Source of the DNA: Planctomycetaceae bacterium UBA6172
Lineage (GTDB): Bacteria > Planctomycetota > Planctomycetia > Pirellulales > Pirellulaceae
Direction of reading: 5' to 3'
NCBI GenBank assembly: GCA_002422955.1
Contig: DITY01000266.1
Coordinates: 1 to 12,862 of the forward strand
Length of the DNA: 12,862 nt
Shown here: one piece after another, positions 7,044-12,862 of the stretch
Numbering within the stretch: position 1 is the stretch's first letter
Layout: each line of letters begins with the position of its first letter
The notes under the pieces: model-generated
Database searches by the model: none
The model's input: the letters and a program-made list of their open reading frames with translations, nothing else
What the model was told of the DNA's origin: nothing
Made by a program: the position numbers and the translations under genes

Positions 7044-8185
7044 GGCGTGGCCCCCGCGGCGGAGGCGTCCGCGGTCGCGACCGTCGGCAGAAACTCGCGG
7101 GTGTAGCAATCTTCCGCTTTCACCGCGCCGGGTTTCAATAATTGGACCTGCTCCATTTGGGTGATCAGCGTCTGCCAGCGATCGGGCTCCATCTTGCCGA
7201 GTTCCGCGACCTGCATCGGTTCGGGAACGGCCAAGGAGACGAGCTCGGTGGAGCCGAATTGCAACGCCTCGGCCGTCATGCCGTGCTGATTGGCGGCCAG
7301 GATCGCGGCGTTCCCTTTCGTCGGGTCGGCCAGGTAGTTTTGCCAGCCGGTGATCGTCGCGGCGACGAAGTCCCGCACCAGTTCCGGCTGCTCGCGAATC
7401 AACTCGCCCCGCGTCACCAGCACGCTGCAGTACGGGTTCCAGCCCAGGTCGCTGACCATCAGGCTGCGGACGTTCACGCCTTCCGCCTTGGCCAAGAACG
7501 GCTCCGCGATCGAGTAGGCTTGAATCGCGACTTTCGGGTCGCCGACCAATCCGGAGACGCTGCCGTGATAGGGGACTTCGCGGACCCCTTCCAACTTGCC
7601 GTTCAACCTCAGGAACTCGATGAAGCCCTGACCTTCCTGACGCTGCAGCGTCAAGCCGCTCAGCTCGTCCAAGCTGTTCACGCCGGAATCCTCACGCACC
7701 AGGATGCACCGCGGGTGATCCTGCATCGAGGCCATCACCGCCACGATGTCGGCCCCCTCGGCCCGGAACAACGCGACGTCATCGGCGTTCGTGATCGCGA
7801 AATCGGCTCGCCCTAACACGACCTCCGCCGCCACCGGCGTCGCCCGGCCCCCCGGACGAACTTCGACGTTAAAGCCGGCCGCCTCGTAAGTCCCGTCCGC
7901 GGCCGCTTGATACACGCCGCCATGTTCGGCTTCGGCGTACCAGTTCAATTGCACCGCGACCTTCCGCCCATCATGGACTTCAACGACCGGAGTCGTTCGG
8001 GAGTTGCAGCCGGCAAACGTGATCGCGCCGGCGGCGATCCCGACCAGTAAACCGGCGAACCAGCCGCCGCGAGGCCGTCCATCGCGAGGTCGCCCAGCGG
8101 GAGCGGCCGACCTCGCCGTGGACACGACCTGGGTTGTCGCGGTACGGATCGCTTCAGACATCAGCTCGGTTATCAGTTCGGACAT
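7040..8185 (-). CDS. ABC transporter substrate-binding lipoprotein, NMT1/THI5-like
   Basis: This 381-residue protein captures the ligand for the importer encoded just upstream. The mature part (from about residue 74) opens with VAVQLNWYAEAEHGGVYQA, the first strand and ligand-loop pattern of NMT1/THI5/SsuA-like binding proteins. Further family features are GRADFAITNADDVALFRAEG (125-144), DEL-GLTLQRQEGQG (173-187), YSIAEPFLAKAEG (224-236) and a C-terminal helical lobe with LVRDFVAATITGWQNYLADP (269-288). A hydrophobic segment (42-57) ends in FAGC with Cys60, so lipid anchoring is likely, although Phe at -3 is atypical. The 40-residue Arg/Pro-rich region before that segment is unusually long. 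The start at 8185 has GGGGAA nine bases upstream and lies two bases after the permease stop; upstream open frame lies over the permease. Possible ligands include HMP-type pyrimidines, riboflavin-like compounds, nitrate and sulfonates. None can be fixed here. Confidence 0.88.
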   Translation of the reverse strand: MSELITELMSEAIRTATTQVVSTARSAAPAGRPRDGRPRGGWFAGLLVGIAAGAITFAGCNSRTTPVVEVHDGRKVAVQLNWYAEAEHGGVYQAAADGTYEAAGFNVEVRPGGRATPVAAEVVLGRADFAITNADDVALFRAEGADIVAVMASMQDHPRCILVREDSGVNSLDELSGLTLQRQEGQGFIEFLRLNGKLEGVREVPYHGSVSGLVGDPKVAIQAYSIAEPFLAKAEGVNVRSLMVSDLGWNPYCSVLVTRGELIREQPELVRDFVAATITGWQNYLADPTKGNAAILAANQHGMTAEALQFGSTELVSLAVPEPMQVAELGKMEPDRWQTLITQMEQVQLLKPGAVKAEDCYTREFLPTVATADASAAGATP

Positions 8186-8187
8186 GA

Positions 8188-8967
8188 CTAATCGTTCCCC
8201 ATCCATCGTTGCAGGATCGTCCGCGAGACCAGTTGAACGCTCGCAAACATGATAACGCCCAAGAAGGTCGAGACGCAGAGGGCGGCCATCAGCGGCGCGG
8301 TTCGACCCAGCGACTGCCAACCGGTCATCAGCGTCCCCAAGCCGCTGTAATTGGCTCCCCCGTTGCCGACGAAGAACTCGGCGACGATCGCCCCGATCAC
8401 CGCCAGGCCGCTGCTCGTCTTGGCCCCCAACATCAAATGGCTGATCGCGGCGGGCACTCGCAATCGCCACAACGTCTGCATTCGCGTCGCGCCATACAGC
8501 CGAAACAGGTCGAGCCGATCGGACGAAATGGCGATCAAACCTTCGGTGACATTGTTGATGATCGGAAAGAGGCTGATGATCAAGGTCACCAGCACCACCG
8601 TGCGAAATTCGTAACCGCTCCAAATCACCAGCAGCGGCGCGATCGCGACGATCGGCACCGTCTGCAACAGGATCACGTAGGGGTACATCGCCAACCGCAG
8701 CATCCTCGATTGGCTCATCAGCGCCGCGGTCAGGGTGCCGATCACCAGGCTGGCGCAAAATCCGGCCACCGCCGCGGCCCCCGTCACCCAGGCCCCGCGG
8801 CCCAGTACGACGCGATTGTCCCAACCCGCGACGACCACCGCCCAGGGGGAAGGCAGCAGGATCGGGGGCAGGTTGCCGAACCAAATCAGCAGTTGCCAAA
8901 CGGTCAGCATCGCGGCCGCCAGCCCGATGGTCGGAAGGAAGGTGGTCCAGCTGATTTTCTCAGTCAT
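8188..8967 (-). CDS. ABC transporter permease, NitT/TauT/SsuC-type
   Basis: This 259-residue integral membrane protein is of the BPD_transp_1 type and is predicted to form the inner-membrane channel as a homodimer. Six or so hydrophobic segments are visible, at about 12-30, 60-82, 97-116, 122-138, 186-200 and 224-246. The cytoplasmic coupling loop is at about 150-172 (LFRLYGATRMQTLWRLRVPAA), an EAA-type loop with its conserved Gly and following basic/Pro positions. Length and helix layout fit SsuC/TauC/ThiX-like permeases. The start at 8967 follows a GGGG run eight bases upstream and overlaps the ATPase gene by 8 bases (ATGACTGA). The frame remains open further upstream, but that sequence lies over the ATPase and is Arg/Cys-rich, unlike a permease terminus. 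The stop lies two bases before the substrate-binding gene. Confidence 0.92.
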   Translation of the reverse strand: MTEKISWTTFLPTIGLAAAMLTVWQLLIWFGNLPPILLPSPWAVVVAGWDNRVVLGRGAWVTGAAAVAGFCASLVIGTLTAALMSQSRMLRLAMYPYVILLQTVPIVAIAPLLVIWSGYEFRTVVLVTLIISLFPIINNVTEGLIAISSDRLDLFRLYGATRMQTLWRLRVPAAISHLMLGAKTSSGLAVIGAIVAEFFVGNGGANYSGLGTLMTGWQSLGRTAPLMAALCVSTFLGVIMFASVQLVSRTILQRWMGND

Positions 8968-9796
8968 CGACGTTACCCCGAGGCAGCTTGGCTTCGGCCA
9001 GATCTGGCGGCAATGGCCACAACGCTTCGGCCGATGCCTCCGCCATCCGACGCAGTTCCGCCGACACGCGGGCATAGGCCTGACCGAACGCGGCGGAAAC
9101 CCGGACCGACTCGTCGCGCGGCCTTGGCAGGTCATCGACGATCCCCGCGCCGATCGTGCCGCGGCCCATCACGAACATCCGGTGCGACAGCAGCACCGCT
9201 TCGCTGATGTTGTGCGTCACCAGGACCGCCGAAAACGGTCGCTCGTCCCAGCGTCGCAGCAGCAGATCGCCCAACGCCCCTCGCGACATGTCGTCCAGCG
9301 CCGCGAACGGTTCGTCCAACAGCAACACCATCGGCCGGGTGACGAGGGCTCGGGCCAGCGAGACCCGCATCTTCATCCCACCGGACAGCTCCCGCGGGTA
9401 ACGCTTGAACGCATCGGGCGGCAATTCCATCGCGACCAATTCTTCGGCGGCCCGGCCCAGCGTCACCGACTTGGATGCCGCGGGGTCGGTCAGCTGAATC
9501 GCCAACGCCACGTTTTCCACCGCGGTTCGCCAGGGCAACAGCGTCGGCTGCTGGAACACGAAGGCCATCTCGCCGCGATTGGCTTTGGCGGGCGGGGCGA
9601 TCTCGATGCGTCCCTCGGCCGCTGGGATCAGGCCCGCGATCACCCGCAGTAGCGTCGTCTTGCCGCAGCCACTGGGACCGACCAGCGAAACGATCTCGCC
9701 GGCGGGAAACTCGCAATCGATGCCGCGCAAGACCTGCACATCGCCGAAGCGGACTGCCAAGTCACGGCAACGGATGGCTGCGGGATTCGCGGTCAA
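8960..9796 (-). CDS. ABC transporter ATP-binding protein, NitT/TauT/SsuB-type
   Basis: This 278-residue ATPase powers the importer. All the expected motifs are present: Walker A GPSGCGKTT (40-48), Q-loop FQQPTLLPW (81-89), signature LSGGM (137-141), Walker B MVLLLDEP (156-163), D-loop ALDD (166-169) and H-loop VTHN (193-196). The Q-loop with LPWRTAVENV is typical of the nitrate/taurine/sulfonate branch. A tail of about 50 residues after the core is rich in Arg, Ala and Glu and may be helical. The start is a TTG (9796-9794). No in-frame ATG or GTG lies close upstream, GGAA sits about eight bases before it, and the protein then begins just where the family normally does. It is the first gene of the minus-strand operon. 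Confidence 0.92.
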   Translation of the reverse strand: MTANPAAIRCRDLAVRFGDVQVLRGIDCEFPAGEIVSLVGPSGCGKTTLLRVIAGLIPAAEGRIEIAPPAKANRGEMAFVFQQPTLLPWRTAVENVALAIQLTDPAASKSVTLGRAAEELVAMELPPDAFKRYPRELSGGMKMRVSLARALVTRPMVLLLDEPFAALDDMSRGALGDLLLRRWDERPFSAVLVTHNISEAVLLSHRMFVMGRGTIGAGIVDDLPRPRDESVRVSAAFGQAYARVSAELRRMAEASAEALWPLPPDLAEAKLPRGNVDD

Positions 9797-9853
9797 AGCG
9801 GACGTTCCGAACGGGCAAGATGGGGCGGGTGACGGGAAAGCTGGCGGCTCGCG

Positions 9854-9883
9854 ATGACAACCTAGCCGCGGCCTGAGTATAAC
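9854..9883 (+). promoter_or_regulatory. Candidate sigma-70-type promoter for the M20 gene
   Basis: ATGACA (9854-9859, five of six to consensus) and TATAAC (9878-9883, five of six) are separated by 18 bases. They lie in the divergent gap, about 108 bases before the ATG of the M20 gene. On the other strand the same spot reads TATACT (9881-9876), a possible -10 for the ABC operon, but I see no good -35 for it. Confidence 0.42.
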
Positions 9884-9889
9884 GGGCGG

Positions 9890-9899
9890 GTAAGCTTAC
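9890..9899. promoter_or_regulatory. Perfect 10-base palindrome, possible operator
   Basis: GTAAGCTTAC is a perfect palindrome centred seven bases beyond the candidate plus-strand -10, where transcription would begin. Its place between two divergent operons would suit a shared regulator. Ten bases is short enough to arise by chance, so this is only a candidate. Confidence 0.22.
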
Positions 9900-9990
9900 G
9901 GGCTCTCGATTGACCGATCGCGGTCCGCCGATCCACCCACTCGCCCAGCGCTGCCCCGCCGACCTCCGCTTCCCCAACGGATTCTCCAGC

Positions 9991-11142
9991 ATGACCGATG
10001 ACGCTCCCGTGATTTCAACGCTGGCGGACTTGGTACGCATCAACAGCGTCAGCCCGGCTTATGGCGATGGCGGTTCGGAAGCGCCGATGGTCGCTTACAT
10101 CCGGCGGTTCTTCGAGCCGCTGGGGTTAGAAATGTGGGAACAGGAAGTCTTTCCCGGCAGGAACAATCTGATCGTGCGATTGGCTGGCCACGACGCTTCC
10201 CGCCGGGTGATCCTGGAAGCCCATACCGACACGGTTTCGATTCGCGGCATGACGATCCCGCCCTTCGAACCTCGTATCGCCGACGGACGGATGTATGGCC
10301 GCGGCTCCTGCGATACGAAAGCTGGGTTGGCCGGGATGATGCACGCGGTCTCCTCGCTGTGCGCCCAGGGGATCGTGCCGCCCTGCGAAGTCTGGTTCGC
10401 CGCCGTGGTCGACGAAGAGTTTTCGGCGCGAGGCATCGCGAGATTCTGTGAATCGCTGCGCGCCGACGCGGCGATCGTGGCCGAACCGACGGAGCTGCGG
10501 GCCGTGATCGCCAGCAAGGGCGTGTTGCGGTGGAAGATCGCCGTTCAAGGCACCGCCGCCCATAGCTCCAAACCGCACCTCGGCGTCAACGCCATCACCC
10601 ACATGGCGCGGCTGGTGCTCGACCTGGAAGCCTACCACCACAGCCTCGCCGACCGACCGCATCCGCTGCTCGGGGCGGCGACCAGCAACGTCGGCGTGAT
10701 CCGCGGCGGGGTGCAGGTCAACTTCGTGCCGGACCTGTGCGAGATCGAGATCGACCGCCGCTTGTTGCCTGGCGAAACCGTCGAGGGGGTACTCGGCGAT
10801 TACCAACGCCGGATCGATGCGCTCGCCGCTGCCAATCCCGGCTTCGTCGCCGTCATGCAGCCGCCGATGTTGGCCGATATCCCGCTCGACACGGCGCCCG
10901 ACAACCCCGCCGCCCTGTTGGCCGGACAAATCTTGGCCGACATGGGGCTCGACCCGACCCCCTGCGGCGTGCCATTCGGCAGCGATGCCAGTAAGCTCGC
11001 CGAGGCCCAAATCCCGAGCCTGATCTTCGGGCCGGGCAGCATCGACCGCGCGCACGCGGCGGTCGAGTATGTTGAGATCGAGCAGGTGCTGATGGCCTGT
11101 GACTTCTACCGTGACTTCATCCGCCTCTTTGGATCCGAGTGA
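9991..11142 (+). CDS. M20 family metallopeptidase/deacylase (ArgE/DapE/CPG2-like)
   Basis: This 383-residue enzyme should hydrolyse an amide or peptide bond with two bound zinc ions in the cytoplasm. The metal ligands and catalytic residues can be read off: H78 and D80 in EAHTDTV, D108 in GRGSCDTKAG (bridging), E142 and E143 in DEEF (general base, then ligand), E165 in VAEPTE, and H355 in DRAHAAVEY. H191 in TAAHSSKPHLGVNAI marks the inserted dimerisation domain (about 175-290). All are present, so it should be active. Overall it looks most like N-acetylornithine deacetylase or succinyl-diaminopimelate desuccinylase, but these are hard to separate from related acylases and carboxypeptidases, so no symbol is given. 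The ATG at 9991 is preferred over a TTG at 9910, because the extra 27 residues (Pro/Arg-rich) are not family-like; the ribosome-binding site is weak. An amidohydrolase gene follows after 10 bases. Confidence 0.9.
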   Translation: MTDDAPVISTLADLVRINSVSPAYGDGGSEAPMVAYIRRFFEPLGLEMWEQEVFPGRNNLIVRLAGHDASRRVILEAHTDTVSIRGMTIPPFEPRIADGRMYGRGSCDTKAGLAGMMHAVSSLCAQGIVPPCEVWFAAVVDEEFSARGIARFCESLRADAAIVAEPTELRAVIASKGVLRWKIAVQGTAAHSSKPHLGVNAITHMARLVLDLEAYHHSLADRPHPLLGAATSNVGVIRGGVQVNFVPDLCEIEIDRRLLPGETVEGVLGDYQRRIDALAAANPGFVAVMQPPMLADIPLDTAPDNPAALLAGQILADMGLDPTPCGVPFGSDASKLAEAQIPSLIFGPGSIDRAHAAVEYVEIEQVLMACDFYRDFIRLFGSE

Positions 11143-11152
11143 GCCCCCCGCC

Positions 11153-12178
11153 ATGAACCGACAGCCCGCCCGCCCGCTTGCCGGCTTGCCCGAAGCACAC
11201 CACCACCCGGCCTCGCGCCGCCAATTCCTGGTCGACTCCGCACAACGGGTCGCGACCGGACTGAGCGTCGCCGCCGGTCTGACCGCGAGCGGCCTGACCT
11301 TGAGTGGCCTTCTCGATACGTCCGCCCTCGCCGCGGAACCTGGCAAGGGGCACATCGATGCGCATGTCCACGTCTGGACCCCCGACCTGGAAAAATACCC
11401 GCTGGCCACTGGCTTCGCGCGGAGCGACATGCAGCCGGCCAGCTTCACGCCGGAAGAGTTGTTCGCGCACTCCAAGCCCAATGGCGTCGATCGGATCGTG
11501 CTGATCCAGATGAGCTACTACCGCTTCGACAACCGCTACATGACGGACACGATGGCCCGCTTCCCCGGCGTCTTCTCCGGGGTCGCCGTCGTCGACGAAC
11601 ATGCCGGCGATCTGGCGGAAACGCTGCGCAAGCTGTCGGCTCAAGGCGTCCGCGGCCTGCGGATCCACCCGGCGGATACCCCGATCGATCGCTGGGCCAG
11701 TTCCCCCGGCATGCTGTCGCTGTGGGCGTTGGCCGCCGATCACAACATGGCCGTCTGCCCGCTGATCAACCCCGAAGCGTTGGGCGAAATCGACAAGCTT
11801 TGCCGGCGGTTCCCGAAGACCCGCGTCGTGATCGATCACTTCGCCCGCATCGGCGTCGATGGCCAGATCCGTGACGCACAACTGGATGCGCTCTGCGGTT
11901 TGGCCAAGCATCCGCAAACTCACGTCAAGACGTCGGCGTTCTACGCACTGGGCAAGAAGCAACCGCCTTATACCGACTTGGGCCCGATGATCCGCCGCGT
12001 CCGCGACGCGTTCGGCGCCGAGCGGTTGATGTGGGCCAGCGATTGCCCGTTCCAGGTCGACCCGGGACACAACTATGCCGATTCGATCGCGCTGATCCGC
12101 GACCGACTCGAGTTCCTGTCGCCTGCCGAACGCGAGCAGATGCTGCGATCGACCGCCGAACGGGTCTACTTCAGCTGA
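11153..12178 (+). CDS. Tat-exported amidohydrolase family 2 (TIM-barrel metal hydrolase)
   Basis: This 341-residue protein begins with a Tat-type signal: SRRQFL (21-26), a hydrophobic stretch (about 35-55) and an AxA-type site near SALAAEP (57-63). It is therefore likely folded and metal-loaded before export. The mature part has the amidohydrolase_2 (COG3618-like) metal site: HIDAHVHVW with H71 and H73, VIDHF with D228 and H229, and WASDCPFQ with D297. Known relatives cleave lactones, decarboxylate aromatic acids or hydrolyse related cyclic substrates, and the sequence does not choose among them. The ATG at 11153 is preferred to a GTG at 11099, which would overlap the M20 gene by 44 bases and push the twin Arg further in. 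The gene starts 10 bases after the M20 stop, so co-transcription is likely. The 20 residues before the twin arginines include HHH, longer than usual but not disabling. Confidence 0.88.
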   Translation: MNRQPARPLAGLPEAHHHPASRRQFLVDSAQRVATGLSVAAGLTASGLTLSGLLDTSALAAEPGKGHIDAHVHVWTPDLEKYPLATGFARSDMQPASFTPEELFAHSKPNGVDRIVLIQMSYYRFDNRYMTDTMARFPGVFSGVAVVDEHAGDLAETLRKLSAQGVRGLRIHPADTPIDRWASSPGMLSLWALAADHNMAVCPLINPEALGEIDKLCRRFPKTRVVIDHFARIGVDGQIRDAQLDALCGLAKHPQTHVKTSAFYALGKKQPPYTDLGPMIRRVRDAFGAERLMWASDCPFQVDPGHNYADSIALIRDRLEFLSPAEREQMLRSTAERVYFS

Positions 12179-12224
12179 CTCGTCCTGCCACACACAAATT
12201 CTGCTCTCCCGCGAGGCCACGCCG

Positions 12225-12851
12225 ATGTCGAACCAGATGACCGCCGCCGCTTGGCGACGCGGCATCAAGAATGCCTTGCTGTGTGGCATCGCCGTCTGGG
12301 CGGTGGTCGTCGGCCTCACGTACTTGATCGCCGCGCTGCTCCAACTCGACTGGCGGCAATCGACGGCGATCGCCTCGGCGACCGTTTGGGCCTTCGCTTT
12401 GGCCGCTTTTGTGACGGTTTGGTTTTGGGGACGGAGTACGGCTGGCCCCGTGCTGCTCGACTGTGGCCCACATCCCGCCCAGCGGCTATTCCTGCTCAAT
12501 GCCGCGATCTTTGCCGGCCTGGCAATTGCCGCCCTGGCCCTGGGCTTGGCCGGTCGCCAGACCGTCGTGGTGGCGGGGTTCAGCGGCCTCTTCGCCGCGA
12601 GCTTCTCGATCTACTGGTTGATGATGGCGCGGGGGCGTTTGCAAATTCGGGAAGACGGCATTTGGCAATATTGGAGCCTGTTGCGTTGGGATCGCGTGCA
12701 GTCCTACGCCTGGCAAGCCGGCACCCAGCCGACGCTGATGCTGCAGACCACCGCTGCCGTTCCCGCTCTCGGCCGCGGCGCCTTGCCGGTACCTCCAGCG
12801 CATCAACCGACGATCGATCGCCTGCTCCGCGAACACGGCGTCGCTCACTAG
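12225..12851 (+). CDS. Membrane protein of unknown function with C-terminal cytosolic domain
   Basis: This 208-residue protein has four hydrophobic segments (about 16-38, 47-69, 87-109 and 112-134), followed by a soluble tail (about 136-208). The tail runs GRLQIREDGIWQYWSLLRWD, then VQSYAWQAGTQPTLMLQ. An IxEDGI strand, a W-x-x-V/I and a Y-x-W pattern recall the small PH-like or DUF5673-type domains found after membrane helices in bacterial proteins of unknown function; that resemblance is from memory. The start at 12225 has GAGG (12213-12216) eight bases upstream; a second ATG at 12237 is less well placed. It follows the amidohydrolase by 46 bases with no clear terminator, so read-through is possible. 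No catalytic motif is seen. Confidence 0.8.
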   Translation: MSNQMTAAAWRRGIKNALLCGIAVWAVVVGLTYLIAALLQLDWRQSTAIASATVWAFALAAFVTVWFWGRSTAGPVLLDCGPHPAQRLFLLNAAIFAGLAIAALALGLAGRQTVVVAGFSGLFAASFSIYWLMMARGRLQIREDGIWQYWSLLRWDRVQSYAWQAGTQPTLMLQTTAAVPALGRGALPVPPAHQPTIDRLLREHGVAH

Positions 12852-12862
12852 CGGGTCGAACC

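Noticed and set aside
8186..8899. Amino-terminal extension of the substrate-binding frame
   Set aside because: It overlaps the permease gene in another frame and encodes Arg/Asp/Gly-rich sequence. The ATG at 8185 is well placed with a ribosome-binding site.
8209..9207. 332-codon plus-strand open frame opposite the permease and ATPase genes
   Set aside because: The product is His/Gln/Arg-rich without structure, while the opposite strand has full ABC motifs.
9910..9990. TTG start adding 27 residues to the M20 enzyme
   Set aside because: The extra sequence is not M20-like and would sit close to the candidate promoter. The ATG at 9991 fits the family start.
11099..11152. GTG start adding 18 residues to the amidohydrolase
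   Set aside because: It would overlap the M20 gene and lengthen the stretch before the twin Arg. The ATG at 11153 fits a Tat signal better.
10126..12499. Two long minus-strand open frames (451 and 460 codons) opposite the M20 and amidohydrolase genes
   Set aside because: Both oppose genes with complete catalytic motifs and encode low-complexity, Arg/Gly/Asp-rich products. They are GC-driven shadows.

Overview
The window is about 12.9 kb of GC-rich bacterial chromosome. It most resembles a planctomycete, probably of the Pirellulaceae. This rests on overall protein style, a very long secretin with many amino-terminal modules beside an unrecognised lipoprotein, short intergenic copies of a TAACCCGTGCCCC-type repeat, and many tight stop/start overlaps. 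It is a judgement from pattern, not a database result. No rRNA, tRNA, CRISPR array, insertion sequence or phage gene is visible, and no gene-free stretch exceeds 200 bases.

Layout. (1) Positions 1-1780, plus strand: the last 41 codons of an unidentified gene overlap the start of a membrane-anchored TPR protein. (2) Positions 1781-1976: a gap with a small tandem repeat and a candidate promoter. (3) Positions 1977-6766, plus strand: a 1241-residue secretin (GspD/PilQ superfamily) translationally coupled to a 354-residue predicted lipoprotein. (4) Positions 6807-6848: a two-part inverted repeat between convergent units. (5) Positions 6822-9796, minus strand: a tightly packed operon read in the order ABC ATPase, permease, NMT1/THI5-like substrate-binding lipoprotein, SlyX-family coiled coil. 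Every junction overlaps or is 2 bases apart. (6) Positions 9797-9990: a divergent promoter region. (7) Positions 9991-12178, plus strand: an M20 metallopeptidase/deacylase followed 10 bases later by a Tat-exported amidohydrolase. (8) Positions 12225-12851, plus strand: a four-helix membrane protein of unknown function with a cytosolic tail.

How the parts work together. The secretin and lipoprotein form a probable outer-membrane export unit; the lipoprotein could be a pilotin or accessory subunit, but that is inference. The ABC genes form one NitT/TauT-type importer for a small organic or nitrogen/sulfur compound whose identity the sequence does not settle. The M20 enzyme and amidohydrolase probably share a transcript and may belong to one catabolic route.

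The best candidate for something not yet described is the secretin-lipoprotein pair. The rest are known families in a mostly ordinary arrangement.
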